Shown: in pieces, positions 37,273 through 45,964 of the stretch
Layout of the letters: each line of letters opens with the position of its first letter
How positions within the stretch are numbered: position 1 is the stretch's first letter
NCBI RefSeq assembly: GCF_000739915.1
Contig: NZ_BBJT01000005.1
Location: forward strand, 372,001-436,000
Source: Paenibacillus chitinolyticus NBRC 15660
Lineage (GTDB): Bacteria; Bacillota; Bacilli; Paenibacillales; NBRC-103111
Direction of reading: 5' to 3'
Length of the DNA stretch: 64,000 nucleotides
Program-made: the position numbers and the translations under genes
Notes under the pieces: model-generated
What the model saw: the letters and a program-made list of their open reading frames with translations, nothing else
Databases searched by the model: none
Told to the model about the DNA's origin: nothing

Positions 37273-37461
37273 GAGGCCTTTCTTAAACCCGGGGTATGCT
37301 CCCCTCTATGCGGCCCCAAACACCTCGCGCAGCGGGAAACGGCAAGCAGTGTAAAAAAGCGAACCGCTTATGTAGGAACGGAGTAGAGAGGACGAAAAGT
37401 CCGACAGGAGAGTTGTTTTCCGGCTCTCACTGCGGACGCTTCGAATTAGATCAACCGACAC
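37273..37461 (+). other. Intergenic stretch ending in a strong terminator, possible small RNA
   Basis: No open frame is convincing. Local hairpins are visible, such as GGAC-GAAAA-GTCC near 37394 and GAGAG/CTCTC near 37408-37430. With the following terminator it could be a structured 3' UTR or a small RNA. No promoter was identified, so the call is weak. Confidence 0.25.
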
Positions 37462-37495
37462 AAAAAGGGAACCGCCGTCACGGCGGTTCCCTTTT
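37462..37495. terminator. Strong bidirectional terminator after pgpA
   Basis: A 12-base perfect stem GGGAACCGCCGT/ACGGCGGTTCCC flanked by five A and five T. It serves pgpA and the convergent DUF2178-like gene. Confidence 0.92.
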
Positions 37496-37574
37496 TCCTT
37501 TTTCATCGCAAGATGGCTGCGGCTTCCCCCTTGCCCGTTCCCCTTACATAGGCAGCATGCGGCTTCCCCTCCGG

Positions 37575-37979
37575 TCACCGGTACTTCCGGGCAACAATAT
37601 ATTCCGCCGCCGGAAGGAGCACGATGCCCAGCCCCAGTAAAATCAGCACAGCCATATTATCCCGTCCAAAAGCCAGTTTTTCCACTATACAGACGATCAG
37701 GGAAGCGGCAAGCATAATAAAATAGGCCGCTTTGGCGCTTACGAAAGTAATGTGCCTGCCCATCTCTTCCTCCTGGGTAATGCCTTCCCCGTCTTCCTTG
37801 TTCCCCCAGGTCAGAGCGCCGAACATCGCTGCCAGGGCAGCTGCTATGCTCGTTAATTCGCTGGTTCCGACCGGTTCTCCGGACGCGTACTTTTTAAGCG
37901 TAAATCCGATGACAACCAGTGAGGTAAGTCCGAAACCCGCGGCAATGAGCCGCTGCTTCGGTGTTTTCCGTCCGGTCAC
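37575..37979 (-). CDS. Small membrane protein paired with an XRE regulator (DUF2178-like)
   Basis: 134 residues with four hydrophobic segments (about 15-33, 46-64, 83-103, 107-127). The GTG start at 37979 has AAGGAGG nine bases upstream. It is 28 bases after the XRE gene; such regulator-membrane protein pairs are common in Firmicutes. Function is unknown. Confidence 0.75.
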   Translation of the reverse strand: MTGRKTPKQRLIAAGFGLTSLVVIGFTLKKYASGEPVGTSELTSIAAALAAMFGALTWGNKEDGEGITQEEEMGRHITFVSAKAAYFIMLAASLIVCIVEKLAFGRDNMAVLILLGLGIVLLPAAEYIVARKYR

Positions 37980-38007
37980 AGTTTCCGCCTCCTTGTATCC
38001 TGCTGGT

Positions 38008-38208
38008 TTACGTGTCTTTGTCTGCCTGGAACAACTCATCCACCGTGACGCCCAGCGTACGGGCCAGATGAAAAGCCAGTTGGAGACTCGGATCGTACTT
38101 GTTGTTTTCAATAGCGTTAATGGTCTGTCTGGACACGCCGCACGCTTTTGCGAGATCTTCCTGAGACAGCCTGATTCGTTTGCGCAGCTCATGAATCCGA
38201 TTTTCCAT
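38008..38208 (-). CDS. XRE-family helix-turn-helix regulator
   Basis: 66 residues, one compact Cro/CI domain: LRKRIRLSQEDLAKACGVSRQTINAIENNKY, with the recognition helix at VSRQTINAIE. It belongs to the short YozG-like group. The start at 38208 has GGAG six bases upstream. The palindrome at 38231-38253 directly upstream suggests autoregulation of the two-gene operon. Confidence 0.9.
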   Translation of the reverse strand: MENRIHELRKRIRLSQEDLAKACGVSRQTINAIENNKYDPSLQLAFHLARTLGVTVDELFQADKDT

Positions 38209-38230
38209 AGCAGACTCCAATGTCAAAATG

Positions 38231-38253
38231 TTTTTACATCTTGATTGTAAAAA
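38231..38253. promoter_or_regulatory. Perfect inverted repeat, candidate XRE operator
   Basis: TTTTTACA and TGTAAAAA form an 8-base perfect inverted repeat with a 7-base spacer, 23 bases upstream of the regulator start. Position and symmetry suggest the binding site of the adjacent XRE protein. Confidence 0.6.
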
Positions 38254-38287
38254 GAAGCGCTAGGAATGTCAAATAAGTACGCGGCGC

Positions 38288-38320
38288 ATAAAAAACGGAC
38301 CCCCTTACCGGAGAGTCCGC
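38288..38320 (-). terminator. Terminator after the MBL hydrolase gene
   Basis: CGGACTCTCC/GGGGGTCCG stem with G-U pairs, then six T on the minus strand, about 28 bases after the stop at 38348. Confidence 0.7.
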
Positions 38321-38347
38321 TGTATATTGTTAGTTCGGCATCCTCGT

Positions 38348-39340
38348 CTACCCTTCATCCCGCGCCTCGTACACGATCAGCCCTTCCCTCTCGCTCTGGG
38401 TCACCCGGCCTTCAACCGCGAGGCGAACCGTATGCGCGATCGTCTCCGCCATGGCGAAGCGGAGCTGATGCAGCGTGAGCCGGTCGCCGAACGTGTCGCG
38501 GCACAGCTCATACGCCGTCATCGGCTCATGAAGCTTGTCCGCCATGAGCTCAAGCCGCTCCTCGTGATGGCGGACAAGCTCTTCCGCCCGCCGGCCGAAG
38601 CCCGCGAAGGGCGACCGGTGGCCCGGGTACGCCATTTCGACGGGCAGCGGGGCGACGTCGCGTAGGCTGGCCATGTAAGCGCCAAGCGGGTCGTCTTCGA
38701 CGCCCGGCATAAAGCTCACGTTCGGCGAGATCTGCGGCAGCACATGATCGCCGCAAAATATCTCCCGCGTCTGCGCGTCGTAGAAGCACAGATGCCCGGC
38801 CGCATGTCCGGGCGTCTCGATCGCTTCGTACGCCGTGCCGCCCAGACGCACGCGGTCTCCCGCCCGCAGCGCGGTCAGCTGCGGCTGCGGGGAAACGAGC
38901 GGGACGAAGCTGTCCATATGCTTCGCCAGCTCCCCGCACAGCGCGGCGTCCATGCCGTGCCGCACGAAAAGCCCGGTCAGCAGCGAAGTCATCGGCTGAC
39001 CGTCGCCCCACAGGAGCCGCACCTGACCGATGCCGGTTTCCGACAGGTAAACCGGCGCGCCCGTGCGCTCCTGGAACCAGCCCGCCATCCCGTAATGGTC
39101 GGGATGGTGGTGGGTCAGCACGACCTGCGAGATGCGGTCGTACCCGAAGCCGAGCCCCTCCAGCGCTTCGTTCCACAGCGCCTCCGCGGCTTCCGTGCGC
39201 AGGCCCGGATCGATCACCGTCAGGCTCCCGTCCGGCTCCCGAAGCAGATAGCTGTTGACCCATCGCAGGGGAAAAGGCAGAGGGACTTTGATCTGCCAAA
39301 GCCCCTCCCGTAAAGCGATGACTGTTGTTGAATGACTCAT
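38348..39340 (-). CDS. Metallo-beta-lactamase-fold hydrolase
   Basis: 330 residues. Zinc motifs are THHHPDHYG near 77-85, GHAAGH near 176 and GDHVL near 197; a C-terminal helical region follows, as in glyoxalase II-like and LACTB2-like proteins. The substrate is unknown. Its start overlaps the methyltransferase stop by four bases (ATGA), so the two are coupled. High GC in this gene compared with flanks is visible but not extreme. Confidence 0.9.
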   Translation of the reverse strand: MSHSTTVIALREGLWQIKVPLPFPLRWVNSYLLREPDGSLTVIDPGLRTEAAEALWNEALEGLGFGYDRISQVVLTHHHPDHYGMAGWFQERTGAPVYLSETGIGQVRLLWGDGQPMTSLLTGLFVRHGMDAALCGELAKHMDSFVPLVSPQPQLTALRAGDRVRLGGTAYEAIETPGHAAGHLCFYDAQTREIFCGDHVLPQISPNVSFMPGVEDDPLGAYMASLRDVAPLPVEMAYPGHRSPFAGFGRRAEELVRHHEERLELMADKLHEPMTAYELCRDTFGDRLTLHQLRFAMAETIAHTVRLAVEGRVTQSEREGLIVYEARDEG

Positions 39341-40092
39341 TGCAGGCTTTCTCCTTCCCTTCCTCCGACAAAAATCATCCGGGGAGACGACTCCCGGTCG
39401 TAATCCTTTCCGTCATAGCTGCCGTAAATCCGTTCGACCCGCAAGCCCGCCGTGTAGAGCATATCGACAAAAGCCTCGCAGCTGTACAGGCGCACCTGTT
39501 CCGAATAATGCCGCGGGCCATCCTGATTATCCGTGATGCAAATTTGTTTGCGGACATACCCGTTCTCGATGGAGCGCGTCTCTTCTATAAAAAGGCCGTT
39601 CTCCTCGCGGCTTGAATGGGGAACGAGGTTCGTTTTGACATAAGCGGGATTTAAATAGTCAATAATAAATTTCCCGTCCGGCTGCAGAAGCCGTGCGATT
39701 TCCGACAACACCAGGCGGTTTTCTTCCTCCTGCTCGAAGTATCCGAAGGAAGTGAACAAATTGACCACGGCGTGAAAAGATTCCTCGCTCGGAACCCGCC
39801 GCATATCTCCGTGCAGCCAGGTTACCCGCTCCTCCGGGTCCTGCTTCCGCGCCTCCCCAAGCAGAGTATCCGACAAGTCGATACCCGTCACCGTATAGCC
39901 GAAATCGGCGAGCGCCAGCGAATGGCGGCCCATGCCGCAGCACAGGTCCAGCACACGGGCGCCTTCGGGTAGATGAAGCCAGTTCATCATCCGTTTGACC
40001 TCGGCGTAAGCTCCTTCGAAATTGCGGTGTTTGTACACCAGCAGATAGTCTTTTCCGAAGCTTTCCCGGTACCACGCGCTTTTAACTTTCAT
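39337..40092 (-). CDS. Class I SAM-dependent methyltransferase
   Basis: 251 residues. The SAM-binding motif I is VLDLCCGMGRHSLALA near 47-62, the ribose-binding acidic residue is in VTGIDLSDTLL, and motif post I and IV are present (GDMRRVP, VVNLFTSFGYF). A C-terminal DUF4062-like or CmoM-like beta region is seen. The substrate is unknown. It is cotranscribed with the MBL hydrolase. Confidence 0.85.
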   Translation of the reverse strand: MKVKSAWYRESFGKDYLLVYKHRNFEGAYAEVKRMMNWLHLPEGARVLDLCCGMGRHSLALADFGYTVTGIDLSDTLLGEARKQDPEERVTWLHGDMRRVPSEESFHAVVNLFTSFGYFEQEEENRLVLSEIARLLQPDGKFIIDYLNPAYVKTNLVPHSSREENGLFIEETRSIENGYVRKQICITDNQDGPRHYSEQVRLYSCEAFVDMLYTAGLRVERIYGSYDGKDYDRESSPRMIFVGGREGESLQ

Positions 40093-40147
40093 GCCCGCAT
40101 CCTCCCGATCTTTTTTTAGTACGGATTATAAATAAGCTGCCGGTTTC

Positions 40148-41098
40148 TCAATCGAACCAGCCTTTGCGCTTAAACCAGACATACATGGCAAACCCGATTC
40201 CGAACATAATCAAAAGAACAATAAAATAACCGTAGTGCCAATGAAGTTCGGGCATGTTGTCAAAGTTCATTCCGTAAATTCCCGCGAGAAACGTCAGCGG
40301 CATAAATATCGTCGTGATGACAGTCAGCGTTTTCATAATGGTATTCATCCGGTAAGAATTCAATGAAATGAAATTTTCCCGCATGTCCGCGGTGGTGTCC
40401 CGGATCGAATCGATCATTTCGGCCAGCTTCAGCAGATGATCGTAAATGTCCGCATAATAAATCTTCTGCTCGCGCTCGTTCGGCAGCTTGTCCGAATTGA
40501 CGACCCGGTAGAGCAGGTCGCGCATCGGGATGATCGTCCGCCTCAGATGCGCCAGCTTGGAGCGGATGTCGAAAACGCCGCGCATAAGCGCGTGAATGGA
40601 CGTGCCTGTCTGGTCGGAATCGAAATCGTTCATTTCGTCTTCCAGCATATGTATACAAGGAAAGTATTCATCCACAAGCATGTCCATGACGAGATAAGCC
40701 CCGAAGGAAGAGCCTCTTTTCCAGTTGTCCGGTTCGGCTTGGAGCTTCTGCCAGGCGTCGTCGACCTCTTTGAGCTCGGTGAAGTGGAAAGATACGAGGA
40801 ATCGGGGACCGACGAAAAGATCGACCTCATCGGCTTCCAGCGTTTGCGGATGAATCGCGTGCAGAACGAAAAAATGGACATCCTCATAGTGGTCCATCTT
40901 CGGCCTCTGCAGAAGATGAAAGCAGTCTTCAACCGCAAGCGGATGAAAATGAAAATGGGTGTCGAGCAGCATAGCCTCTTCGTGAGTCGGATTGTTGAAG
41001 TCTACCCAGTACCAGTCGATAGAATCTCCGCCCAGCTCCTGCAAAGGCAGGTCCAAAACCAGTTCTCCGCTGCGGGTAACAGCGACCGTGCGAATCAT
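40148..41098 (-). CDS. corA: CorA-family magnesium/cobalt channel
   Basis: 316 residues: a large cytosolic alpha/beta domain, a long helix, and two C-terminal membrane helices. The selectivity motif YGMNFDNMPEL lies in the loop between the helices near 279-289. The start at 41098 has GAGG about six bases upstream; earlier in-frame ATGs at 41170 and 41110 extend it with non-conserved sequence. It stands alone, with the methyltransferase gene 55 bases downstream. Confidence 0.93.
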   Translation of the reverse strand: MIRTVAVTRSGELVLDLPLQELGGDSIDWYWVDFNNPTHEEAMLLDTHFHFHPLAVEDCFHLLQRPKMDHYEDVHFFVLHAIHPQTLEADEVDLFVGPRFLVSFHFTELKEVDDAWQKLQAEPDNWKRGSSFGAYLVMDMLVDEYFPCIHMLEDEMNDFDSDQTGTSIHALMRGVFDIRSKLAHLRRTIIPMRDLLYRVVNSDKLPNEREQKIYYADIYDHLLKLAEMIDSIRDTTADMRENFISLNSYRMNTIMKTLTVITTIFMPLTFLAGIYGMNFDNMPELHWHYGYFIVLLIMFGIGFAMYVWFKRKGWFD

Positions 41099-41215
41099 AA
41101 AGGTCCTCATTTCGTCCGTGATCAGGGTGAAAGCATTGGGTATATCGTACCATGTTTTGCCTGGAAACAAAACGGTGCCTGGCGCGAAGCGATTGGAGCC
41201 GGCCTCCTAGACTGC

Positions 41216-42109
41216 TTAGAGATTCGGCAGGGACAGCCGCTCCTTCGAAAACCGCAGCCATTCGCGGGCGGCATAAGATAAGTAACCCTCTTTGCGCCAA
41301 ATCATAACAAGATGCCACGGAATCCGCGGAGAAACCAGGGTGATCGTGGCCACTTTGTCCGGACTCAGCTTGCGGCAGATCGTTTCGGGCAGCAGGGCGA
41401 CGCCGAGGCCCGCTTCCGCCATCCCGCTCAGAAAATCCCACTGGGAGCTTTCGTAGATGACATCGGGCTTGAATCCCGCCTGAATGCAGGCTGCGGGAAT
41501 GCTCTCGTGCAGGGTGAAGCCTTCGCGGAACATAAGGAACTTCTCGCCGCTGAGCTCCACAAGACGGACGGTCTGCCTGCGGGCGAGCCGGTGCCCGTGA
41601 TGCACGACAAGCCGGAGCTCTTCCTTGACGAAGGTAAACATGTCGAAGCGCTCCGCATCGACGGGAAGCACCGCGACGCCCAGATCGAGGCTCCCGCTCT
41701 CCACCTCGCGTTCGATCGTGCGGGCCCCTTCCTCGATCAGCCGGATTCCGATCCGGGGATACAGCTTATGGAAGGCGGCGATCAGCTCCGGGAAGAAGGG
41801 CGCACCGGTCATCGGCGGCAGGCCGATCCGGATTTGCCCCTTGCGCATGGAAGTCACGTCCGCCAGATCGACAGAGAGATTTTCCAGAGAGCGGACAATC
41901 TGCTGCGCCTGGATCATGACGGCTTCGCCCGCATCCGTCAGAACAATCTGACGGGCCGTACGGTCGAACAGCTCGACGCCGAGCTCTTCCTCCAGGATGC
42001 GGATCATTTTGCTGATCGTGGGCTGAGTGACGTGAAGGGCTTCCGCCGCTTTGGTGAAGCTTCTGCGCTTAGCCGTCTCCAGAAAATATTGCAGATGCCT
42101 AACGTCCAA
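41216..42109 (-). CDS. cidR: LysR-family regulator, CidR-like
   Basis: About 297 residues. The N-terminal DNA-binding helix-turn-helix (RSFTKAAEALHVTQPTISKM) is followed by a substrate-binding domain. It is divergent from cidA and cidB, the place where CidR (YwbI) stands in Bacillus; that protein activates cidABC in response to acetate. The TTG at 42109 has AAGGAG eight bases upstream and begins MDVRHLQYF as in the family. An ATG at 42136 (MQSHK) is a possible alternative. Confidence 0.85.
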   Translation of the reverse strand: MDVRHLQYFLETAKRRSFTKAAEALHVTQPTISKMIRILEEELGVELFDRTARQIVLTDAGEAVMIQAQQIVRSLENLSVDLADVTSMRKGQIRIGLPPMTGAPFFPELIAAFHKLYPRIGIRLIEEGARTIEREVESGSLDLGVAVLPVDAERFDMFTFVKEELRLVVHHGHRLARRQTVRLVELSGEKFLMFREGFTLHESIPAACIQAGFKPDVIYESSQWDFLSGMAEAGLGVALLPETICRKLSPDKVATITLVSPRIPWHLVMIWRKEGYLSYAAREWLRFSKERLSLPNL

Positions 42110-42241
42110 GTCATCGTCTCCTTTATGCGACTGCATTGGTTCCCCTTCCATAGAGAAAAGGAATGAAAACCATTCGTTATATGTATTTTACCTATCCTTG
42201 TCCCCTGCGTATACTCGAAATTATGGAAGGGGATTATTCGG

Positions 42242-42718
42242 ATGAACAAACAACCCGCACCACCTTTAAGCGGTCCGCATAAAAAACAAAATTTCGTTTG
42301 GCCGCCGGACCGGTTTGCTCCGGTTCACGTCCGGCGGGCGCTCGTCACCTGCGGTCAGATCGTCCTGCTGATCGCGTTCGCCTATCTGGGACGTCTCGTG
42401 TCCGAGCGGCTTCACCTGCCGGTGCCGGGAAGCATCGTCGGCATTCTCATCGTTTTCGCTGCGCTCCACTTCGGCTGGGTCCGCTTGGAATGGGTCGAGA
42501 AGGGCGCCGATTTTCTGCTCTCGAAGCTGCTGCTCTTCTTCGTCCCGCCCGCCGTCGGCATTTTGGAATATAAGGAAATGTTCTCGGTATCGGGAAGCCG
42601 GTACCTGCTCATTATCATTATCAGCACGTTCTTCGTCATGGCCAGCACGGGGCTCGTGGCGGAATATCTTGGACGCAGACGCGCCGGCAAAGACAAGAAG
42701 GAGGAAGCCTCCTTATGA
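42242..42718 (+). CDS. cidA: Holin-like protein CidA/LrgA family
   Basis: 158 residues with four membrane helices and the family signature HLPVPGSIVGILIVF near 60-74. It controls murein hydrolase activity and cell death or metabolic overflow. It has a longer basic N-terminal tail (about 30 residues) than most relatives. It overlaps cidB by four bases (ATGA) and is divergent from cidR. Confidence 0.92.
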   Translation: MNKQPAPPLSGPHKKQNFVWPPDRFAPVHVRRALVTCGQIVLLIAFAYLGRLVSERLHLPVPGSIVGILIVFAALHFGWVRLEWVEKGADFLLSKLLLFFVPPAVGILEYKEMFSVSGSRYLLIIIISTFFVMASTGLVAEYLGRRRAGKDKKEEASL

Positions 42719-43398
42719 CCGGAACCGGACTTCTGTACCTGCTGATCACCATCGTCGTCTTCTGGGCGGCCAACCGGTTGTACCGGAAAACAGGCAAAGC
42801 CTACCTGTCGCCACTCGTCGTCGCGCCGGTTCTGCTTATCGCCGGTCTGTTCTTCACCGGTACGCCGGTCGAAGCCTACAACGCCGGCACGAAGCCGCTG
42901 ACGGATCTGCTGCAGCCCGCCACCGTAGCGTTCGCGATCCCGCTGTACCGCCAGTTCAAGCTGCTCCGCAAGCACGCCATCGTGCTTGTGGCGGGCGTGC
43001 TGTGCGGCTCCGTCGTCGCCGTGCTCACGTCGGTGCTGCCTGCGGGCTGGATTCACGCCAGCCCGCAGATGATCGAGAGCGTGGCGCCGCGCTCCATCAC
43101 GACTCCCATCGCCATGGAGGTGTCGCGTTCGCTCGGCGGCATTCCTTCGGTCACGGCCGTGTTCGTGGTCGTGACGGGCATCTGCGGCTCGGTGATCGGG
43201 CCGCTGGTCATCCGCTCGCTGCGCATCCGCAGCGGCATCTCGCGGGGCCTGCTGCTCGGCATGGGCGCCCACGGGGCCGGCACGAGCAAGGCACACGAGC
43301 TCGGCAGCGAGGAGGGAGCCATCGCCAGCGTCGCGATGATCCTGGCCGCGCTGTTCTCGCTGGGGCTGATCCAGCCGATCATGGCGCCGTTTCTGTGA
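42715..43398 (+). CDS. cidB: CidB/LrgB family membrane protein
   Basis: 227 residues, six to seven hydrophobic segments, and the conserved blocks PATVAFAIPLYRQF near 63-76, PRSITTPIAMEVS near 126-138 and GMGAHGAGTSKA near 182-193. It is the partner of CidA. GC is high in the second half. It is followed by terminators at 43414 and 43629. Confidence 0.93.
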   Translation: MTGTGLLYLLITIVVFWAANRLYRKTGKAYLSPLVVAPVLLIAGLFFTGTPVEAYNAGTKPLTDLLQPATVAFAIPLYRQFKLLRKHAIVLVAGVLCGSVVAVLTSVLPAGWIHASPQMIESVAPRSITTPIAMEVSRSLGGIPSVTAVFVVVTGICGSVIGPLVIRSLRIRSGISRGLLLGMGAHGAGTSKAHELGSEEGAIASVAMILAALFSLGLIQPIMAPFL

Positions 43399-43413
43399 CG
43401 GCGGCGCCGGTTA

Positions 43414-43446
43414 CAGACCGATTCCTACGGGAGGCGGTCTGTTTTT
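43414..43446 (+). terminator. Terminator after cidB
   Basis: CAGACCG/CGGTCTG stem followed by five T, 15 bases after the cidB stop. Confidence 0.75.
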
Positions 43447-43628
43447 GTTCCGGCGGCGGGCGGGTGACCGGCAGCGGCGTCTTTTCCTTGCGGGCGGGTG
43501 GCCCTCAAAGGGGTTTTCCCGCAAGCGGAGCGGCAGAATGCGCCGTAAGCCGCAGCGGGCTGTCTGTGCGGCCGCTTCCTTCGCGGCCGGGATCGTCAAG
43601 CGTGCAGCGTTTCCTTCTGCGGAAGGAA

Positions 43629-43671
43629 CAAAAATAACCTCTCTCATGTAAACCACGAGAGAGGTTATTTC
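43629..43671. terminator. Bidirectional terminator between cidB and the SLH gene
   Basis: AAATAACCTCTCTC and GAGAGAGGTTATTT form a 14-base stem with an 11-base loop between convergent genes. Bases 43447-43628 hold no supported gene. Confidence 0.85.
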
Positions 43672-43715
43672 GCAACGTTCGTCAGAGAGCGGCAAATGCC
43701 GCGCCCGAATCGATC

Positions 43716-45686
43716 CTACCGGTCGACGCGGTAAACATTTCCGGTTACCGTTGCCGTTTTGCCGTATTTATTAGACACGACGATCGTATACGGATTGGCG
43801 CCTTTTTTCAGATCCAGCCATTCCGAAAAAGATCCGTCATAAGAAGAACTATAAATTTTGCGGTCATTCAAGTAAACTACCGGATAGCTGTCGTTCTTAT
43901 CCGTTACGGTTCCCGAAATCGTCATGTAACTGAGCGTCGTGCTGCCCGGATGATAGCTGACCTGAATAATAGGCGCACCGGTTTCCAGGGTGACCGTTCT
44001 GGTCAAGGTCGTACTTCTTCCCGTTGAATTGGTCGCTTCGAAAATGAGCGTGTTCTCTCCTTCCGACAACGTGATTTCTTCGGAGAATGATCCGCTGGCG
44101 TAGGAGGTGTAGTACACTTTCTTCCCGTTAATCTTGAGAGTCGGCATGCTGTCGTTCTTATCCGTTACATACCCGGAAACCGTCAAAGTTTTAGAGGCGG
44201 TTTTCTCGGGGGTTGCATTCAGCTTCAAGGTCGGCCCGTTGACGTTAAAGGTCACTTTTCTGGTCACGACCGTCACTTTTCCGTTCTGGTTCTCCGCCTT
44301 GAATGTCAGCGTGTTCTCGCCTTCTTCCAATCTGACGGACTCACTGAAAGAACCGCCGTACATATATACTTTCTTGTCGTTGATATACAAGATAGGATAG
44401 GAATCGTTGGCATCCTTAACGGTACCCGACACCTTGATCGAAGCGACCTGCGAGCTGTCCGGAATGGAGTTTACTCTAAGCTCGGGACCACCGGAGCTAA
44501 AGGTGACTTTCTTCGTAACGACGGTTTCTTTTCCCGCTTCGTTTTCCGCTTTAACGGTGAACGTGTTTTCGCCTTCCGCCAGCTTTACCTCTTTGGAGAA
44601 GGTGCCGTCCCAACTGCTGACGTACATTTTCTCATCGTTGAGATAGACGGTCGGGTACGAATAATTGGTATCCTTTTTCACCTTGCCCGAAATGGTCAGA
44701 GACCCCTTCGTAACCGTGTCCGGCGTGTTGTCTACCTTCAAGTCCGGACCGTTCACCTGGTACGTTACTTTCTTGGTCACGGTTGTCGTTTTTCCGCTCG
44801 GAAGCTTGGCCGTAATCCGGATCTCGTACGTTCCTTCCTTCTCCAGACGGTAGCCTTCCTTAAAAGAGCCTTCATCGGTCGATACCGCCTTGTCGTTGAT
44901 CTGAACCTTGGCGTCGCGATGTGTTTTGCCCGAAACATAGAACGTGCCGCTTTCCGTCTTCTCCGGTACGGTCACTTCCAGGGAAGGGCCGTCGGCCTGA
45001 TCCTGAGCGGAAGATTTAATGACCCGGAAAAGAAGAGTGGCTACCTCCGCCCTTGTGATGGGCTTCTGCGGTCTGAACGTGCTGTCCTCGTAGCCGCCGA
45101 TCAACTGCTTTTCCGTCGCAATGGCGACATAGTCCCGAAGGTTATAGGAAATTTCGTCCACATCGCTGAAATTTCTTCCGAGCGTACTGCTGCTCCGCAG
45201 ATCGTCAGTCGTGTAACCCATCGTTTTGACGAGCGCAACGGCAACATCTTCACGAGTTGCCTTGGTATCCGGGCTGAAGAACGGCTTGCCTTTCGGCGGA
45301 TAATAGCCGGTCAAAAATTCTTTCGTGGATTCGACGTAACCGAACGACCACTTGTCCGGATTCAAATCCGCAAAGGTCGGCTCGGCCGGTGTTTGCAGAT
45401 TGATCGAGAACGTCAGGGCGATCAGCTTGGCAAACTCTTCACGGGTGATGGATTTCTCCGGTTTAAAAGAGGAATCCTCATAGCCGCTGATGATGCCTTT
45501 CTTCGCCATATCGTAGATAGCGTCGTTCGCCCAATGATTGTTTACATCAATGAAAACGATATTCTGGTTAATCGTCCCGCCGTTCACGGCCTGATTCTGG
45601 AGAACCGTTTCCGCGTGCACCAAAGGACCGACTTGAAGCAAGCAGACGATCATCATTAAACTCAACAGTTTATGTAAGTGTCTCAT
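43716..45686 (-). CDS. Surface protein: three SLH domains plus five tandem Ig-like repeats
   Basis: 656 residues. A signal peptide (MRHLHKLLSLMMIVCLLQ... to about 25, cleavage near VHA) is followed by SLH domains at about 45-95, 110-165 and 170-225, with the SLH motif ITREEFAKLI and ITRAEVATLL. From about residue 234 five repeats of 80-87 residues follow (GPxLxVxxxP, SGxVxDxNDSYPxVYxNDKKVY, GSFSExVxLxEGENTxTFKA). They resemble glucodextranase-B or cadherin-like domains. SLH domains bind pyruvylated wall polymers, so it should be a cell-wall anchored binding or adhesion protein. The start at 45686 has AAGG seven bases upstream. Confidence 0.88.
   Translation of the reverse strand: MRHLHKLLSLMMIVCLLQVGPLVHAETVLQNQAVNGGTINQNIVFIDVNNHWANDAIYDMAKKGIISGYEDSSFKPEKSITREEFAKLIALTFSINLQTPAEPTFADLNPDKWSFGYVESTKEFLTGYYPPKGKPFFSPDTKATREDVAVALVKTMGYTTDDLRSSSTLGRNFSDVDEISYNLRDYVAIATEKQLIGGYEDSTFRPQKPITRAEVATLLFRVIKSSAQDQADGPSLEVTVPEKTESGTFYVSGKTHRDAKVQINDKAVSTDEGSFKEGYRLEKEGTYEIRITAKLPSGKTTTVTKKVTYQVNGPDLKVDNTPDTVTKGSLTISGKVKKDTNYSYPTVYLNDEKMYVSSWDGTFSKEVKLAEGENTFTVKAENEAGKETVVTKKVTFSSGGPELRVNSIPDSSQVASIKVSGTVKDANDSYPILYINDKKVYMYGGSFSESVRLEEGENTLTFKAENQNGKVTVVTRKVTFNVNGPTLKLNATPEKTASKTLTVSGYVTDKNDSMPTLKINGKKVYYTSYASGSFSEEITLSEGENTLIFEATNSTGRSTTLTRTVTLETGAPIIQVSYHPGSTTLSYMTISGTVTDKNDSYPVVYLNDRKIYSSSYDGSFSEWLDLKKGANPYTIVVSNKYGKTATVTGNVYRVDR
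43730..44986. repeat. Five tandem coding repeats of about 250 bp
   Basis: The C-terminal half of the SLH protein gene is made of five units of about 240-260 bases. They encode similar domains; the second to fifth share the SYPTVYLND-type core. The first is the most diverged. Recombination between units could vary the length. Confidence 0.7.
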
Positions 45687-45902
45687 AAAAATGCCTTCTT
45701 TCCCGAATGAATAGTATGACATGGCTGCCCGTTTCTGTCGGGCTCGTTTCTCTTCTCCTTCTGAATTCATATAGGTAATTGCTCCTATATTATATAGCCT
45801 AGAGGGAAAAATTTGTATATATTTGTTTGATTCGTCCTTTAATGACTACTACTAAAGAACTAATTTTCTTGCCGTATGAATGGTTTTTCACATGGAAAAG
45901 TC

Positions 45903-45930
45903 AAAAAAACGCCCCCTCCCGGAGACGTTT
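45903..45930 (-). terminator. Terminator after the stalk-domain gene
   Basis: AACGTCTCC/GGGGGCGTT stem with a short loop, then seven T on the minus strand, about 35 bases after the stop at 45965. Confidence 0.7.
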
Positions 45931-45964
45931 CATTTTTCGCCTATACAACTAATTGCTTTCCCGC

